Shown: piece by piece, positions 8,030-15,826 of the stretch
Numbering within the stretch: position 1 is the stretch's first letter
How the letters are laid out: every line of letters begins with the position of its first letter
NCBI GenBank assembly: GCA_000447185.1
Contig: KE647337.1
Coordinates: 4,795-20,620, forward strand
Length of the DNA: 15,826 bases
Direction of reading: 5' to 3'
Source: Vairimorpha apis BRL 01
Taxonomy: Eukaryota > Microsporidia > Nosematidae
The notes under the pieces: model-generated
Seen by the model: only the letters and a program-made list of their open reading frames with translations
What the model was told of the DNA's origin: nothing
Database searches by the model: none
Position numbers and translations under genes: made by a program

Positions 8030-8990
8030 GACATTGTCAATTACTACATAGATCGAAACAAGCAAAAAGCATGGATGTTATCGTATTTAAACGAAAACTC
8101 AATATCTAATATGTGTTCCTTTGTACCTGTAAGTTTAACAAAGAAATTGAAACCATAAAAATAATTTAATTGTAATCAAAAGAAGAAATTATTTGACCAA
8201 GTCAAGGAGCATGGAGAGCTCAGATCGTAAAGACAAAAAATCAAATCTTAGAATACAGAATTTACAATGAATATAAAAGACTGAACGACATTACAATAAA
8301 GGACTCGTACTCTATACCCAGAGTTGAAGATTTTTTCGATGCGTTAGCGGGATGGTCATCTTTTCAAGATTAGACGCTAAATTTGGGTATCTTCAGATTG
8401 ATATTTATTCGCAAGATGATGGAAAACAACATTCTGAACATAAAATGGTTTCTTTATGTCTTTAAAAATGATATTATGGCTTGTAAATGACCTTTCTACT
8501 TAATAAAGAACAATAAATACGATTCTGCCCGAATTTATCAAGAAATTTGTCTTTGTTTATATGGACGATATTTAAATTTATATCTAATCAAGAATGAATC
8601 ATTCACAGCACTACGGATAAGGTTTTTAACAGGTTGAATAAGATGAACTTAGTTCTCAATCTTTTAATATGAATTTTTCAAGATAAATTGAATATTTTAG
8701 TATACATAATTAAGCGCAAAAAGAATACAAATAGGTGATGACCGAATAAAAGCAATAAAAACCTACTGTTACCAATCACTAAGAAGAAATTGCAATTTTT
8801 TAGAGATGATAAATTATTATTTAAAGTTTATAAGTAAACTCCATGATAAAACTGTTATTTCTTGGAGAAGATGAAAGATAACACTGTAGAAGCAAAGGAA
8901 TTATAGAGAAGGTGTATGATGAGAAAAAAATTAACAAATAATATATTCAACTTAAGGATAAATTATTTAGAGCCAACCCTGACAATACCT
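8030..8990 (+). pseudogene. Broken reverse transcriptase, lineage B, YMDD box kept
   Basis: The fingers begin near 8190 with PSQGAWRAQIVKTKNQ, followed by YKRLNDITIKDSYSIPR, a very typical gypsy palm entry. Motif A reads SRLDAKFGYLQIDI after a frameshift, with its Asp intact at 8373-8375. The catalytic box is Y-M-D-D at 8558-8569, fully conserved, but a stop at 8573-8575 follows it. The expected start of motif B is poorly preserved between 8420 and 8530. The thumb and connection are traceable as IGDDRIKAIKTY near 8731 and INYYLKFISKLHDKT near 8808. The upstream part (8030-8190) is only loosely recognisable. Its active site is better conserved than those of A1 and C, but the frame is thoroughly broken. 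Confidence 0.75.
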
Positions 8991-9290
8991 AATAAGATAA
9001 ATAAATTTATACTAAACAATGACGCCTAAAAAAGCAAATGCTCAATCTCAACACAAATACAGGACGATCGTGAGATGTTTGTGATATTTGTCTTTGCTCT
9101 ACACAAACCTGCAACAAATAGTTACTCTATAACGGAGCAGAAATTGTTAACATTTATCAAAAGTTCAGAGCACTTTGAAGATTATTTACTTTTAAGAAAG
9201 TTTACACTAAAAATATATTATCAAGCAAAAAAAGATTCAATCAATTATGAAACATACAAACCAGGAATACCATACGGTCTCTCATAATCC
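8991..9290 (+). pseudogene. Broken RNase H, lineage B
   Basis: RNase H removes the RNA strand after reverse transcription. The first catalytic Asp survives in FILNNDA (GAC 9021-9023), followed at once by a TAA at 9027-9029 in place of the usual Ser. The open frame 9075-9287 carries the second half: ALHKPATNSYSITEQKLL, then EHFEDYLLLRKFTLK. In gypsy enzymes this region is normally T-E-x-E-L-L, where the second Glu is catalytic; here it is Lys (AAA 9141-9143). The end of the domain degrades after 9240. Confidence 0.75.
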
Positions 9291-9329
9291 ATAGAATTTG
9301 ATTTAAAGTAGAAACATTAAAAGAATTAA

Positions 9330-9470
9330 TAACTATAATGATTATAAAGTCGAGAGTTAATATTAAACAGTATAGAAGAATGCTTGGTAAAACAGGTATA
9401 TAAAAATCGAGGCAAAAAGCTAATCATTTTATATCACGATCTGTTGGGACATGGCTCAGTGGCCAATAAA
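9330..9470 (+). pseudogene. Integrase zinc-domain fragment, lineage B, truncated
   Basis: After several stops, the frame ending at about 9467 reads SIEECLVKQVYKNRGKKL, then YHDLLGHGSVAN. This is the start of the integrase HHCC zinc-binding domain, with its two His codons at 9435-9437 and 9450-9452. The two Cys ligands, the DDE core and the C-terminal domain do not follow: beyond 9470 no frame continues the domain. The element is therefore cut off here by truncation, deletion or a later insertion. The same bases resemble a tRNA internal promoter, but the protein reading explains them better. Confidence 0.65.
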
Positions 9471-10649
9471 AAATATTGTTGACTTTTAAATGTTGAAGAG
9501 TGTTGTAGATAATAAAAAACTGTCTATCTCAGGTTCGAGGTTTAAGACTCCCATTTTGATGTGAAACGATCAATACATAACATCTATAAAAAGAAAACCT
9601 ATTTTAACTAAATATTCAGTTATAATTAGAACAGCAACTTTAAATTTTGTTTTAATTATTGTAAGAAATTCTTTTAAAAATAACAATCATAATCATTTTA
9701 TCTGTAATCTTATGTAATTTATAAATTCTAAAACATTTTATTAGTTTAATTTTATACAAACATTGTTTTTATAAAAAAATATTATTAAAATCTTCTCTAC
9801 AGGTAATTCATTAAACATGAAAATCTATTAAGTTTGTTTAGATTTTAATTTAAACGTTCTATAAAATTTTTATATTACATATTATAAATATATTTATAGG
9901 CTTAGTTAGTGTCAAAAATTTTCCACAGTTACTTTTATGATGTAGTTATGAAGAAAACTAATATCTTCTATTTTTTTATTTAAAAATTTTTTCATCATAA
10001 TTTTTATTTTAGCTATTTTGAAATTTGTTGTTAGTTTTAATTATAATTATTAATTTAAACAAATTCAAATTTTTTTCCATAGGCATCATCTTTTTAATTT
10101 TTATTCAAGAAGCAATCTTAGATTCTATAAGTTATAAAACTATAAATTCAAAAAAATATATTTCTTCATTTTTAGAGTTTTTTTTACTATAAATACATAT
10201 TCGTAAAATGTTGTTCTAAATGATATATGCTTACTTTATAGTAACTCGATATCTAAAGTTTTTGCAATAAAAATTAATTTATTAATGTATAAATTACATA
10301 TACTTTACTCGTTTTTTCTTCTTTTATTATACATCTAAAAATCTTATGATATGTCAAATACATCTTTGTATATTTCATTTTAATTAAATAAAGCACTTAG
10401 ATTTTCATAAATAAAGTATTCGGGTTTGTATTTTATATAATAATCAGATATATAATAAATCGTTTTGTTAATGTTTTCTGTTTGTATTTTTAAAAGATGT
10501 ATTTTATTAAAAGTATTTTTCTTCTTAAAAAAATATTAATTTAGTTATAATATTTTTGTTTTACTTTCTCATCTTTTATTAAATCAATTTTATAATATAT
10601 CTGATCATTCATTGGTAGAATATTGTTTGTTTTAGACCAGGGAATTAAC
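9471..10649. other. AT-rich non-coding DNA between the B relic and element C
   Basis: The first 100 bases (9471-9570) include a short segment, AAACTGTCTATCTCA at 9517-9531, shared with the candidate exon at 3704-3718, and a word resembling a tRNA B box (GGTTCGAGG, 9532-9540). Beyond that there are only T-rich and A-rich runs with no frame, RNA gene or transposon end that I can support. Composition returns to balanced A and T, unlike the A-rich relics on both sides, which agrees with the B relic ending near 9470. Confidence 0.6.
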
Positions 10650-10784
10650 TGATACATTATACGTCTAAAATATTATTTAATAATCTTTACAATTATATGT
10701 ATCGAAACCGATACTCAAGAGTATTTTAGAGTTATATTTCAAAGATAAGACGATCTTAAATAAATACGTCAATTTAAATTTATA
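10650..10784 (+). repeat. 5' LTR of element C
   Basis: The core 10710-10784 aligns closely with 14499-14573, including GATACTCAAGAGTATTT, TTATATTTCA and ACGATC. The first 60 bases align more loosely. The left edge is placed at TGATACATTATACG by analogy with the 3' copy after its purine tract and is uncertain by several bases. The length, about 135 bases, agrees with the partner (138). An internal palindrome, ATACTC-AA-GAGTAT, would form a tight hairpin. Confidence 0.7.
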
Positions 10785-10799
10785 GACGAAAAATTCAGT

Positions 10800-11260
10800 A
10801 TGAATATAGTATATAAACTAGAAAAGCACATTCTAGATACAAGTGTAACATTAAAAGAAAGAGTTTTAAAAATAACAGACATTAGCTTAAAACTTACACA
10901 TTAGCATTTGGATCAATTTGATGAAATAGCTATTACGATAAATTAACCTATGAGCAAATGACACTGATATATCATGGACTAATTATAGATCAAAAGAAGA
11001 ACGAATTACATAAAGACTACTTTTTGAAATTAAAAACAGCATTATTAAACATACTTATCCCATTGAGCACAAAAGACTTATTATAAGAGAACTAGGTATT
11101 ATTAGTTAGATTTAATACTTAAATATTAAAGAATTTGAGAATAGAATAATAAGATATACACACGTCTGTAAATTAAGAAGGACAAAAGCGTAGATAAATT
11201 CAAAGAAGTTTTTATTTAAGATTAGAGACTTTACGCATCTCGCATTAACCAAGATTAAAA
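10800..11260 (+). pseudogene. gag: Broken gag of element C
   Basis: ATG 10800 begins a 34-codon frame (MNIVYKLEKHILDTS onwards) that closes at TAG 10902-10904, 16 bases after the 5' LTR. In another frame, 10931-11086 encodes a capsid patch containing KLTYEQMTLIYHGLI, then KNELHKDYFLKLKTALL. This helical, charged sequence fits a gag capsid core. Beyond 11090 further fragments are too broken to order. No zinc knuckle with Cys and His ligands could be found before the protease, so it has decayed, been deleted, or was never present in this lineage. Confidence 0.6.
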
Positions 11261-11494
11261 TAATAAATAAAAGTTAGTGATATTTACGATTAATTATTTA
11301 ATTTTTATGTAAACTAATGTCGAAAGAATCAAAATAAAATATCTTAAAACATTTTAAGATAGCATATTTATTAATAATGGATGAAAAGTAGAAATGATAT
11401 AGAATGCACAAACACAATTATAGTCATGGTTCAAGAAATTGTTGTGCAAAAGGATAAAACAAATTGAAGACAAAGTAACTAAAAAGGTAGTAAG

Positions 11495-11910
11495 AATATG
11501 ATAATCCAAGGGTTTTACGAAAAAGCTAAAAACATCGTTGTTGAAGGCAAAATAGGAGATAATAAAACAATTGAACTGTATATTGATAGTGAATCCGTTA
11601 GAAACATATATGACGAGATGAAGTAAGTAGGTTAAACTTTGAAACTGAAGAATGTAAGCACGTCAAAACAGTATTTGGTGAAGGTGGTGTTAATAAATAC
11701 GAACATTTGGTAAACATCAACGTAAACTTGAAGAGCGGCAACTACATTATATCATTTTACATATTACAAAAAATGTCGATCAAATATTTATTGGGCAATG
11801 GATTTTTAAGTAAATACAATTCATTATTAGATTATGGAAATATATGCTTACTGATAAATAGTGAGATTTTTATTTCAGAAGCAGTGAAAAGAAAATTAAA
11901 GAAATATTAG
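11495..11910 (+). pseudogene. Broken aspartic protease of element C
   Basis: The N-terminal half reads IIQGFYEKAKNIVVEGK, then ELYIDSESVRN. The catalytic D-S/T-G has become D-S-E at 11585-11593 (GAA where GGA is expected), which would abolish activity. A stop at 11623-11625 and a frameshift lead to the open frame 11707-11910, whose KYLLGNGFLSKYNSLLDY is the typical C-terminal protease signature (hydrophobic-LG-x-x-FL followed by a D-Y stretch). Taken together, the two parts span a full-length domain of about 130 residues. The 5' frame follows gag without a visible knuckle. Confidence 0.7.
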
Positions 11911-12059
11911 ATGATATATTGGTTTAAAATACAGGTGCGACAATATGTGACGAAAATTTAATAAAATTTTTAAAACTGTACTTTTAAAAACAACATTAGA
12001 TTCTGCTATATTTTAAGAGCAAAGACTGCGTTTACATTCTAGAAATGCGTAAATATTAA

Positions 12060-12830
12060 AAAAACAACTTATTCAGTCCCACATAAATTTGTTGATCGAT
12101 CTATTTCAGAAATAAAAAGACTACTTAAAAAGGGTATAATAGAATTAATCCACACCAATATTGTATGTCCAGAGTTATTTATGAAAAAAGAATGAATACC
12201 AAAGATTGGTAGTAGATTATAGAGAATTAAACAAATCCTTTGAGATGATCCATGAATAATTTCTAATATATATGAATCCATAATTAAAATAGTATCAAAA
12301 GAACATTTTAACCAAATAGATTTGAGCAACGGGTTCAATCAAATTAAATCCATTGAGAGAGTAAACCGTTTACATTCAATTTTGTACTATGGCAACAATG
12401 GCATTACATGAGAGTGTCTTTATAAGAAAAACGGGACCTAAGATATTTCAAAGATATAAATTAAATATATTAGGTGATATAAATGATATTTTTGTCTATA
12501 TATGTAATATAATTATTTCCAACAAAAAGATATAAGATCACAGGAAAACAATATTACAGGTACTAAGAAAATTATACATGAGTGGAGTAAGAATAAATTT
12601 TGAGAAAACCAAATTGTTCAAAAGGAAAATAAATGTGCTAGGGCATAGAATAAGTAAAGAAAGATTTTATTAAAACTGATTATTTACACAATAAGATATT
12701 CTATTAGGAGATACGGATAAAAAGGATTTAAAACTATTGGTAGAAGTATTAAACTGGTATCGTAAATTCGTATCAGATATGTCAAGAAATTTTTTTAAAA
12801 TAACCGACATGCAAAAAATAAACATTAGTA
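12060..12830 (+). pseudogene. Broken reverse transcriptase of element C
   Basis: The fingers start with HKFVDRSISEIKRLLKKGII near 12081, followed after a shift by LVVDYRELNKS (Asp codon 12215-12217). Motif A is QIDLSNGFNQI, with the catalytic Asp intact at 12319-12321. The Y-x-D-D box reads Y-I-C-N at 12497-12508, so both paired aspartates are gone. The thumb is well preserved: LRKLYMSGVRINFEKTKLF, then VLGHRISKE. The connection reads LVEVLNWYRKFVSDMSRN near 12740. Frames change several times and stops are scattered. Similarity of the fingers to A1 (ELERLCKEGII) indicates the same broad lineage. Confidence 0.85.
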
Positions 12831-12884
12831 GATTTTATTGAATTCTGAAATGAAAAATCAAATTATCAAAATTAAAAATAAAAA

Positions 12885-13265
12885 CACAAGTTTTTCTTTC
12901 TAGATTATACAACGAACCTCATATTGCATTGTAATGTCAGCGACATTGGGTTAGGTAGTGTATTAACACAAAAGGAAAAAAATTAGATACCACAGCAAGA
13001 AGTGTAGTGATTCATGGTTAAACTACATATTTGTAGATAAAAAAATTCAGCGATTGTGTTATTAATGACAAAATTTAATAATAAAATACAAAGATTTTAT
13101 GTAGAAGTTATACAGATAGTCGAAATACATTTTTGAGAAAAAAATAACATTTAGAACTGCATGTTAGAAGTTGATAATAAACGGATATAATTATGATATT
13201 AAACACATAAATGGAAATAAAAATGTAATCGCTCATAAGCTATCAAAATGTTTTATCGCAACAGA
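12885..13265 (+). pseudogene. Broken RNase H of element C
   Basis: The first strand reads HCNVSDIGLGSVLTQKEK, where gypsy enzymes have T/C-D-A-S at the position of C-N-V-S; the catalytic Asp is Asn (AAT 12933-12935). The end of the domain reads YDIKHINGNKNVIAHKLSK, where the usual N-x-x-A-D-x-LSR supplies the last catalytic Asp; here it is His (CAT 13234-13236). The middle of the domain (12980-13180) is only loosely readable. Both ends of the active site are therefore lost, independently of the reverse transcriptase changes. Confidence 0.75.
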
Positions 13266-13279
13266 AACAACAAATTATG

Positions 13280-14308
13280 AGATTTGAATGGAAAAAAATT
13301 AGGGAAAATGTTGTATACATGATAAAGCAGGTAACTTGTCAAAGATAGGTTTGATAAAGTGATGGTAAAAAGCAAGAGAGTGAAGTAATTTTTTATAAGT
13401 ATACACGAATGAAGTAAACATAGAAGAATAGCACCATGTACAATAATTTAAAAATATTATGTCAAAAAAATCTAGCTGCAGAAATTAAAAAATCATAACG
13501 TATTGTAGACTATGCAAGATTTAAGCCTAAACAAAAAGAAGGTATATTAAAAGTAATATGATAACAAACTAAGATGTTAAAAAATTTAGTAAAGATATAT
13601 ATGAACCATTCAGGCTAAAAATTTTAAGTTTCATAAAAAGAAAGAAGTCAAGATTATTCTAACTATGCAGATACATTTTGAAGAATAACACGACTTTTAT
13701 ATTTATCAAATAAATTCTTATGCATAATAAAAGAATAAAAAACGAATTGACTAGTATGGCAAACAAGATATATTAGAATCAGACAATAAAAGTCAAAATA
13801 TAAGTAGATAAACAAAAGAATATATGTAAGAACACAATATACATCATAATATCATTCTAATATATAAACCAGGCTCAAATTGAATATCTAAGTCGATGAA
13901 CAGGATAATTTCATTTGTCTTGTGCATTAATACGGAAAAAACAATTCAAATATTGTAATTAAAATTATAAGGCTATTAATGTAAATTATACTAGGAATTT
14001 AAGGGCCTCACTCTTATCAGTAATAAGGAAATACAACATATTCAATTCATTTAGTAAAAGAGTTGAATTTAAATACCTCTTTAAAGAAAACAACATTAAT
14101 TACTATAAAGTAATGATTATTATAGAGAAAGAATTTACGGAACAAACAAGTTGGACAAAGATACAATATATATAAAAGAGTAGAAACAGTATATCGAAAA
14201 GGATTTTGGGTAAAGTTAAAAGGAAACAATGGATTGACCTATATAAAACATTTAAATATCGAGGTATGTAAAATAAAGAATAGTTTATATTTCAAAATTA
14301 GAAGATAA
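13280..14308 (+). pseudogene. Broken integrase of element C
   Basis: Integrase inserts the DNA copy into the chromosome. The zinc-binding part is poorly readable; YARFKPKQKEGILKV near 13510 corresponds to the link between zinc domain and core. The core starts with KDIYEPFRLK; the first DDE Asp is present (GAT 13594-13596), but the following D-hydrophobic-x-G-P-F signature has Glu for Gly (GAA 13603-13605). Later core motifs are scattered over frames between 13640 and 14000. The C-terminal domain is in the open frame 14126-14308: VGQRYNIYKRVETVYRKGF, then LKGNNGLTYIKHLNIE. It is the counterpart of the A1 integrase end at 6424-6717. Confidence 0.75.
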
Positions 14309-14422
14309 TAATTTTCTAGAAATAATAAATTCTAGAACATATTAAGATTTTATTTAAACTTTTTTTTTACTTATATACATAGCAAGAATAATAAGAAAGA
14401 CGTTAAAAATAAAGAAAGCTTT

Positions 14423-14435
14423 AAAAGAGTAGTAG
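14423..14435 (+). other. Purine-rich tract of element C
   Basis: AAAAGAGTAGTAG lies directly before the proposed 3' LTR start and is a decayed candidate for the polypurine tract that primes plus-strand synthesis. It is less convincing than the A1 tract at 6716-6729. Confidence 0.4.
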
Positions 14436-14573
14436 CGTATATATACAACAGTAAATTAAATAAAGATATTAATTATGTTAAAATTGATTATTGAGAATCG
14501 ATACTTAAGAGTATTTAAGAATTATATTTCAGAGATAAAACGATCCCTATTAAATATTCAATGTAAATTTACA
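14436..14573 (+). repeat. 3' LTR of element C
   Basis: It starts at CGTATATATACAACA (a TG start would need one transition) and ends in ATTTACA. The right 75 bases match 10710-10784 at most positions, including the hairpin, here ATACTT-AA-GAGTAT, and ACGATCC. The left part aligns loosely. The visible divergence between the LTRs, identical at insertion, points to an old copy. Confidence 0.65.
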
Positions 14574-15826
14574 TAATCTCTGTATCTTTATGTTTAGTTC
14601 AGTCAAATTACATCTAATTTCATTAGCTTATATCAACATTTTAAACATCTTAAATTCTTTAATCAAGCTAAATGTTTTGTTATTTTTGAATTATTAAATA
14701 TTTTATTTCTTTTAATATTTATATTTTTTATTTTTGGTTTTCTTAAATTATCTTACTGTTTTTTATTAAATTTTTTTTGTTAATTGTTTGTTTTTACATT
14801 CTTTTTATAAAAAGCAAGTGTAAAGAATATATATTATAAACACAAAGAATGTTATAAGATTAATAAAAATTTTAAGAACGAACATTATCAAGAAAAATTT
14901 AAAATAATCACTCATTTAAGAGCTACATAAATTTAAATGCTTGCATCAGCTAACAAATTACAAAATGCAAAAATTAAAATTGTATATTTTAATTTAATTG
15001 AAGATAATAAAGTTATAACAAAACAAACAACTAATATCTACATTAAATTAAAACATTTTATATAATGTTGTTATTTATTAAATCTGAAATAACTTTATAT
15101 TTGCACCAATTAAAAACAAAAAAACAAATAGTTTTTTTTGTCTTATGTATGCAAAAATACAAATTTTAATAATTTTTTAGCATATTTTCATAAGTAGTAT
15201 GGAAAAATATTTAAATAAAATAAAACTATATTTTTTATGAATTATCATTCTAATATTTTTACAATGATTTACATTTTATAACATATATTTTATGCTTATT
15301 AATAACAAAAACAGATTTTATTTGAACCATTAGAGTCAAATAAATTTTTAATCTTAGTCCATCTTAAAAATGTTAAATAATTATTACAATCAATTTAATT
15401 AGTGCTTAAATTATAAAAATTAATTTAAATTTAATTACTTTAAAATAATACAGAGAATCTTATATATATTTTTTATAAACTTTTTTTCATTAAACATCCT
15501 TGTTATTAGAAATATAAGATTAATTACAAGCTCAATATAAACAAATAATTTACAATTCTTATTAAAAATAATGTGATTTTATTTGTTTTTCTTTTGTGAA
15601 TTAAAATCATAAAGATTAAATAAAAATTTTACATTTTTAAAATTCATTAATTTTAAGTACGATTTTTGATGATAAACGAAAATGATTATCATTAAAATTA
15701 TAATAAAATATTTTAAATAAATTAAATAAAGGTAGACTAAATCAATTTAAATATATGATTATGTAAGAAAAACAATAAATTAAAAGTTGTAAATATTTAA
15801 TTATGCTTTTTTAGAATCTTGAGATT
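14574..15826. other. AT-rich non-coding DNA, right end
   Basis: No frame, RNA gene or transposon end can be supported. The stretch consists of A/T runs with balanced A and T. Small palindromes such as AATGATTATCATT near 15681 are seen, but they are expected by chance in this composition. Confidence 0.65.

Larger units (their letters stand above)
6730..9470 (+). mobile_element. Composite gypsy relic: A2 gag start joined to lineage B pol
   Basis: From the shared LTR to about 6990 the sequence is a second copy of the A-family leader and gag start. By about 7085 it reads as gag and pol of a different gypsy element (B): its zinc knuckle, protease and reverse transcriptase do not follow the A1 versions, and the strongest reverse transcriptase patch (NDITIKDSYSIPRVEDFFD) is of the common metazoan gypsy type. 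RNase H and the first part of integrase follow, then recognisable coding ends near 9470, with no right LTR seen. Either a recombinant element formed, or A inserted into, or broke beside, an older B copy. The exact junction, between about 6990 and 7085, cannot be placed by eye. An imperfect inverted repeat (6964-6972 with 6992-7001) lies close to it. Confidence 0.65.
10650..14573 (+). mobile_element. Degenerate Ty3/gypsy LTR retrotransposon C
   Basis: A pair of related terminal repeats (10650-10784 and 14436-14573) encloses gag, protease, reverse transcriptase, RNase H and integrase remains in Ty3/gypsy order, ending in a purine-rich tract. At about 3.9 kb it is the most complete of the three relics and shows no gross internal loss of a domain, but no frame longer than about 90 codons remains. 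Active-site residues are altered in protease, reverse transcriptase and RNase H. Protein patches (GNGFL, SNGFNQI, NWYRKF, the integrase GQ...KR start) resemble those of A1 more than B, whereas the LTRs are unrelated in sequence to those of A1. The flanks (TAAC before, TAAT after) could be a decayed target duplication, but this is weak. Confidence 0.85.

Noticed and set aside
9445..9553. tRNA-like gene or SINE: A-box-like TGGCTCAGTGG (9452-9462), B-box-like GGTTCGAGG (9532-9540), and TGGGA/TCCCA that could pair as an acceptor stem
   Set aside because: The A-box bases are explained by the integrase frame HDLLGHGSVAN. The boxes are about 80 bases apart, too far for a plain tRNA, and the anticodon and T stems do not pair properly. 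A SINE head remains a faint possibility.
12069..12338. Reverse-strand open frame of 89 codons, the longest single frame after gag and integrase pieces
   Set aside because: It is exactly antisense to the element C reverse transcriptase fingers and motif A, whose forward reading has clear conserved motifs.
1..15826. CRISPR array, phage, toxin-antitoxin or other prokaryotic system
   Set aside because: There is no regularly spaced repeat, no compact gene cluster and no ribosome binding sites. All recognisable coding relics are LTR retrotransposon genes.

Overview
The window is extremely AT-rich (by eye roughly a fifth G+C) eukaryotic DNA that holds mobile-element relics and no intact gene. Nothing looks bacterial: there are no compact operons, ribosome binding sites or RNA genes. 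The content suggests intergenic or intronic DNA of a low-GC eukaryote. Two hosts fit and the sequence does not decide between them. One is a low-GC insect, for example an aphid-parasitoid wasp: a piggyBac-type MITE with hymenopteran-looking ends and a possible spliced exon favour this. The other is a transposon-rich microsporidian, because the reverse transcriptase thumb motif NWYRxF resembles what I recall of Ty3/gypsy elements there. I lean slightly to the insect.

Layout. Positions 1-1211 are featureless AT-rich DNA. Positions 1212-1794 are a short non-autonomous piggyBac-like element with perfect 16-bp inverted ends flanked by TTAA. Positions 1795-3694 are AT-rich DNA with small hairpins. 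Positions 3695-3801 are a short, less AT-rich open stretch bounded by a plausible splice acceptor and donor; it is a weak exon candidate. Positions 3801-6815 are a degraded Ty3/gypsy retrotransposon (A1) with two short LTRs, a primer-binding-like site, a polypurine tract, and remains of gag, protease, reverse transcriptase and the integrase C-terminus. The RNase H and integrase core are missing. The 3' LTR of A1 is followed directly by a second gag start of the same family (A2, to about 6990-7085). That joins remains of a different gypsy lineage (B): zinc knuckle, protease, reverse transcriptase, RNase H and the first part of integrase, ending near 9470. Positions 9471-10649 are AT-rich DNA. 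Positions 10650-14573 are a third Ty3/gypsy element (C) with its own LTR pair and all pol domains recognisable but broken. Positions 14574-15826 are AT-rich DNA.

All retroelement relics lie on the + strand and share the order gag, protease, reverse transcriptase, RNase H, integrase. None can be autonomous: each carries many stops and frameshifts, and catalytic residues are replaced, often by changes that look like G to A on the coding strand. The window is best read as a retrotransposon graveyard in which elements inserted beside or into each other and then decayed under AT pressure. I see no evidence of a new functional system. The points most worth checking are the piggyBac MITE family, the shared-LTR and chimeric A1/A2/B arrangement, the candidate exon that ends exactly where A1 begins, and the substitution bias.
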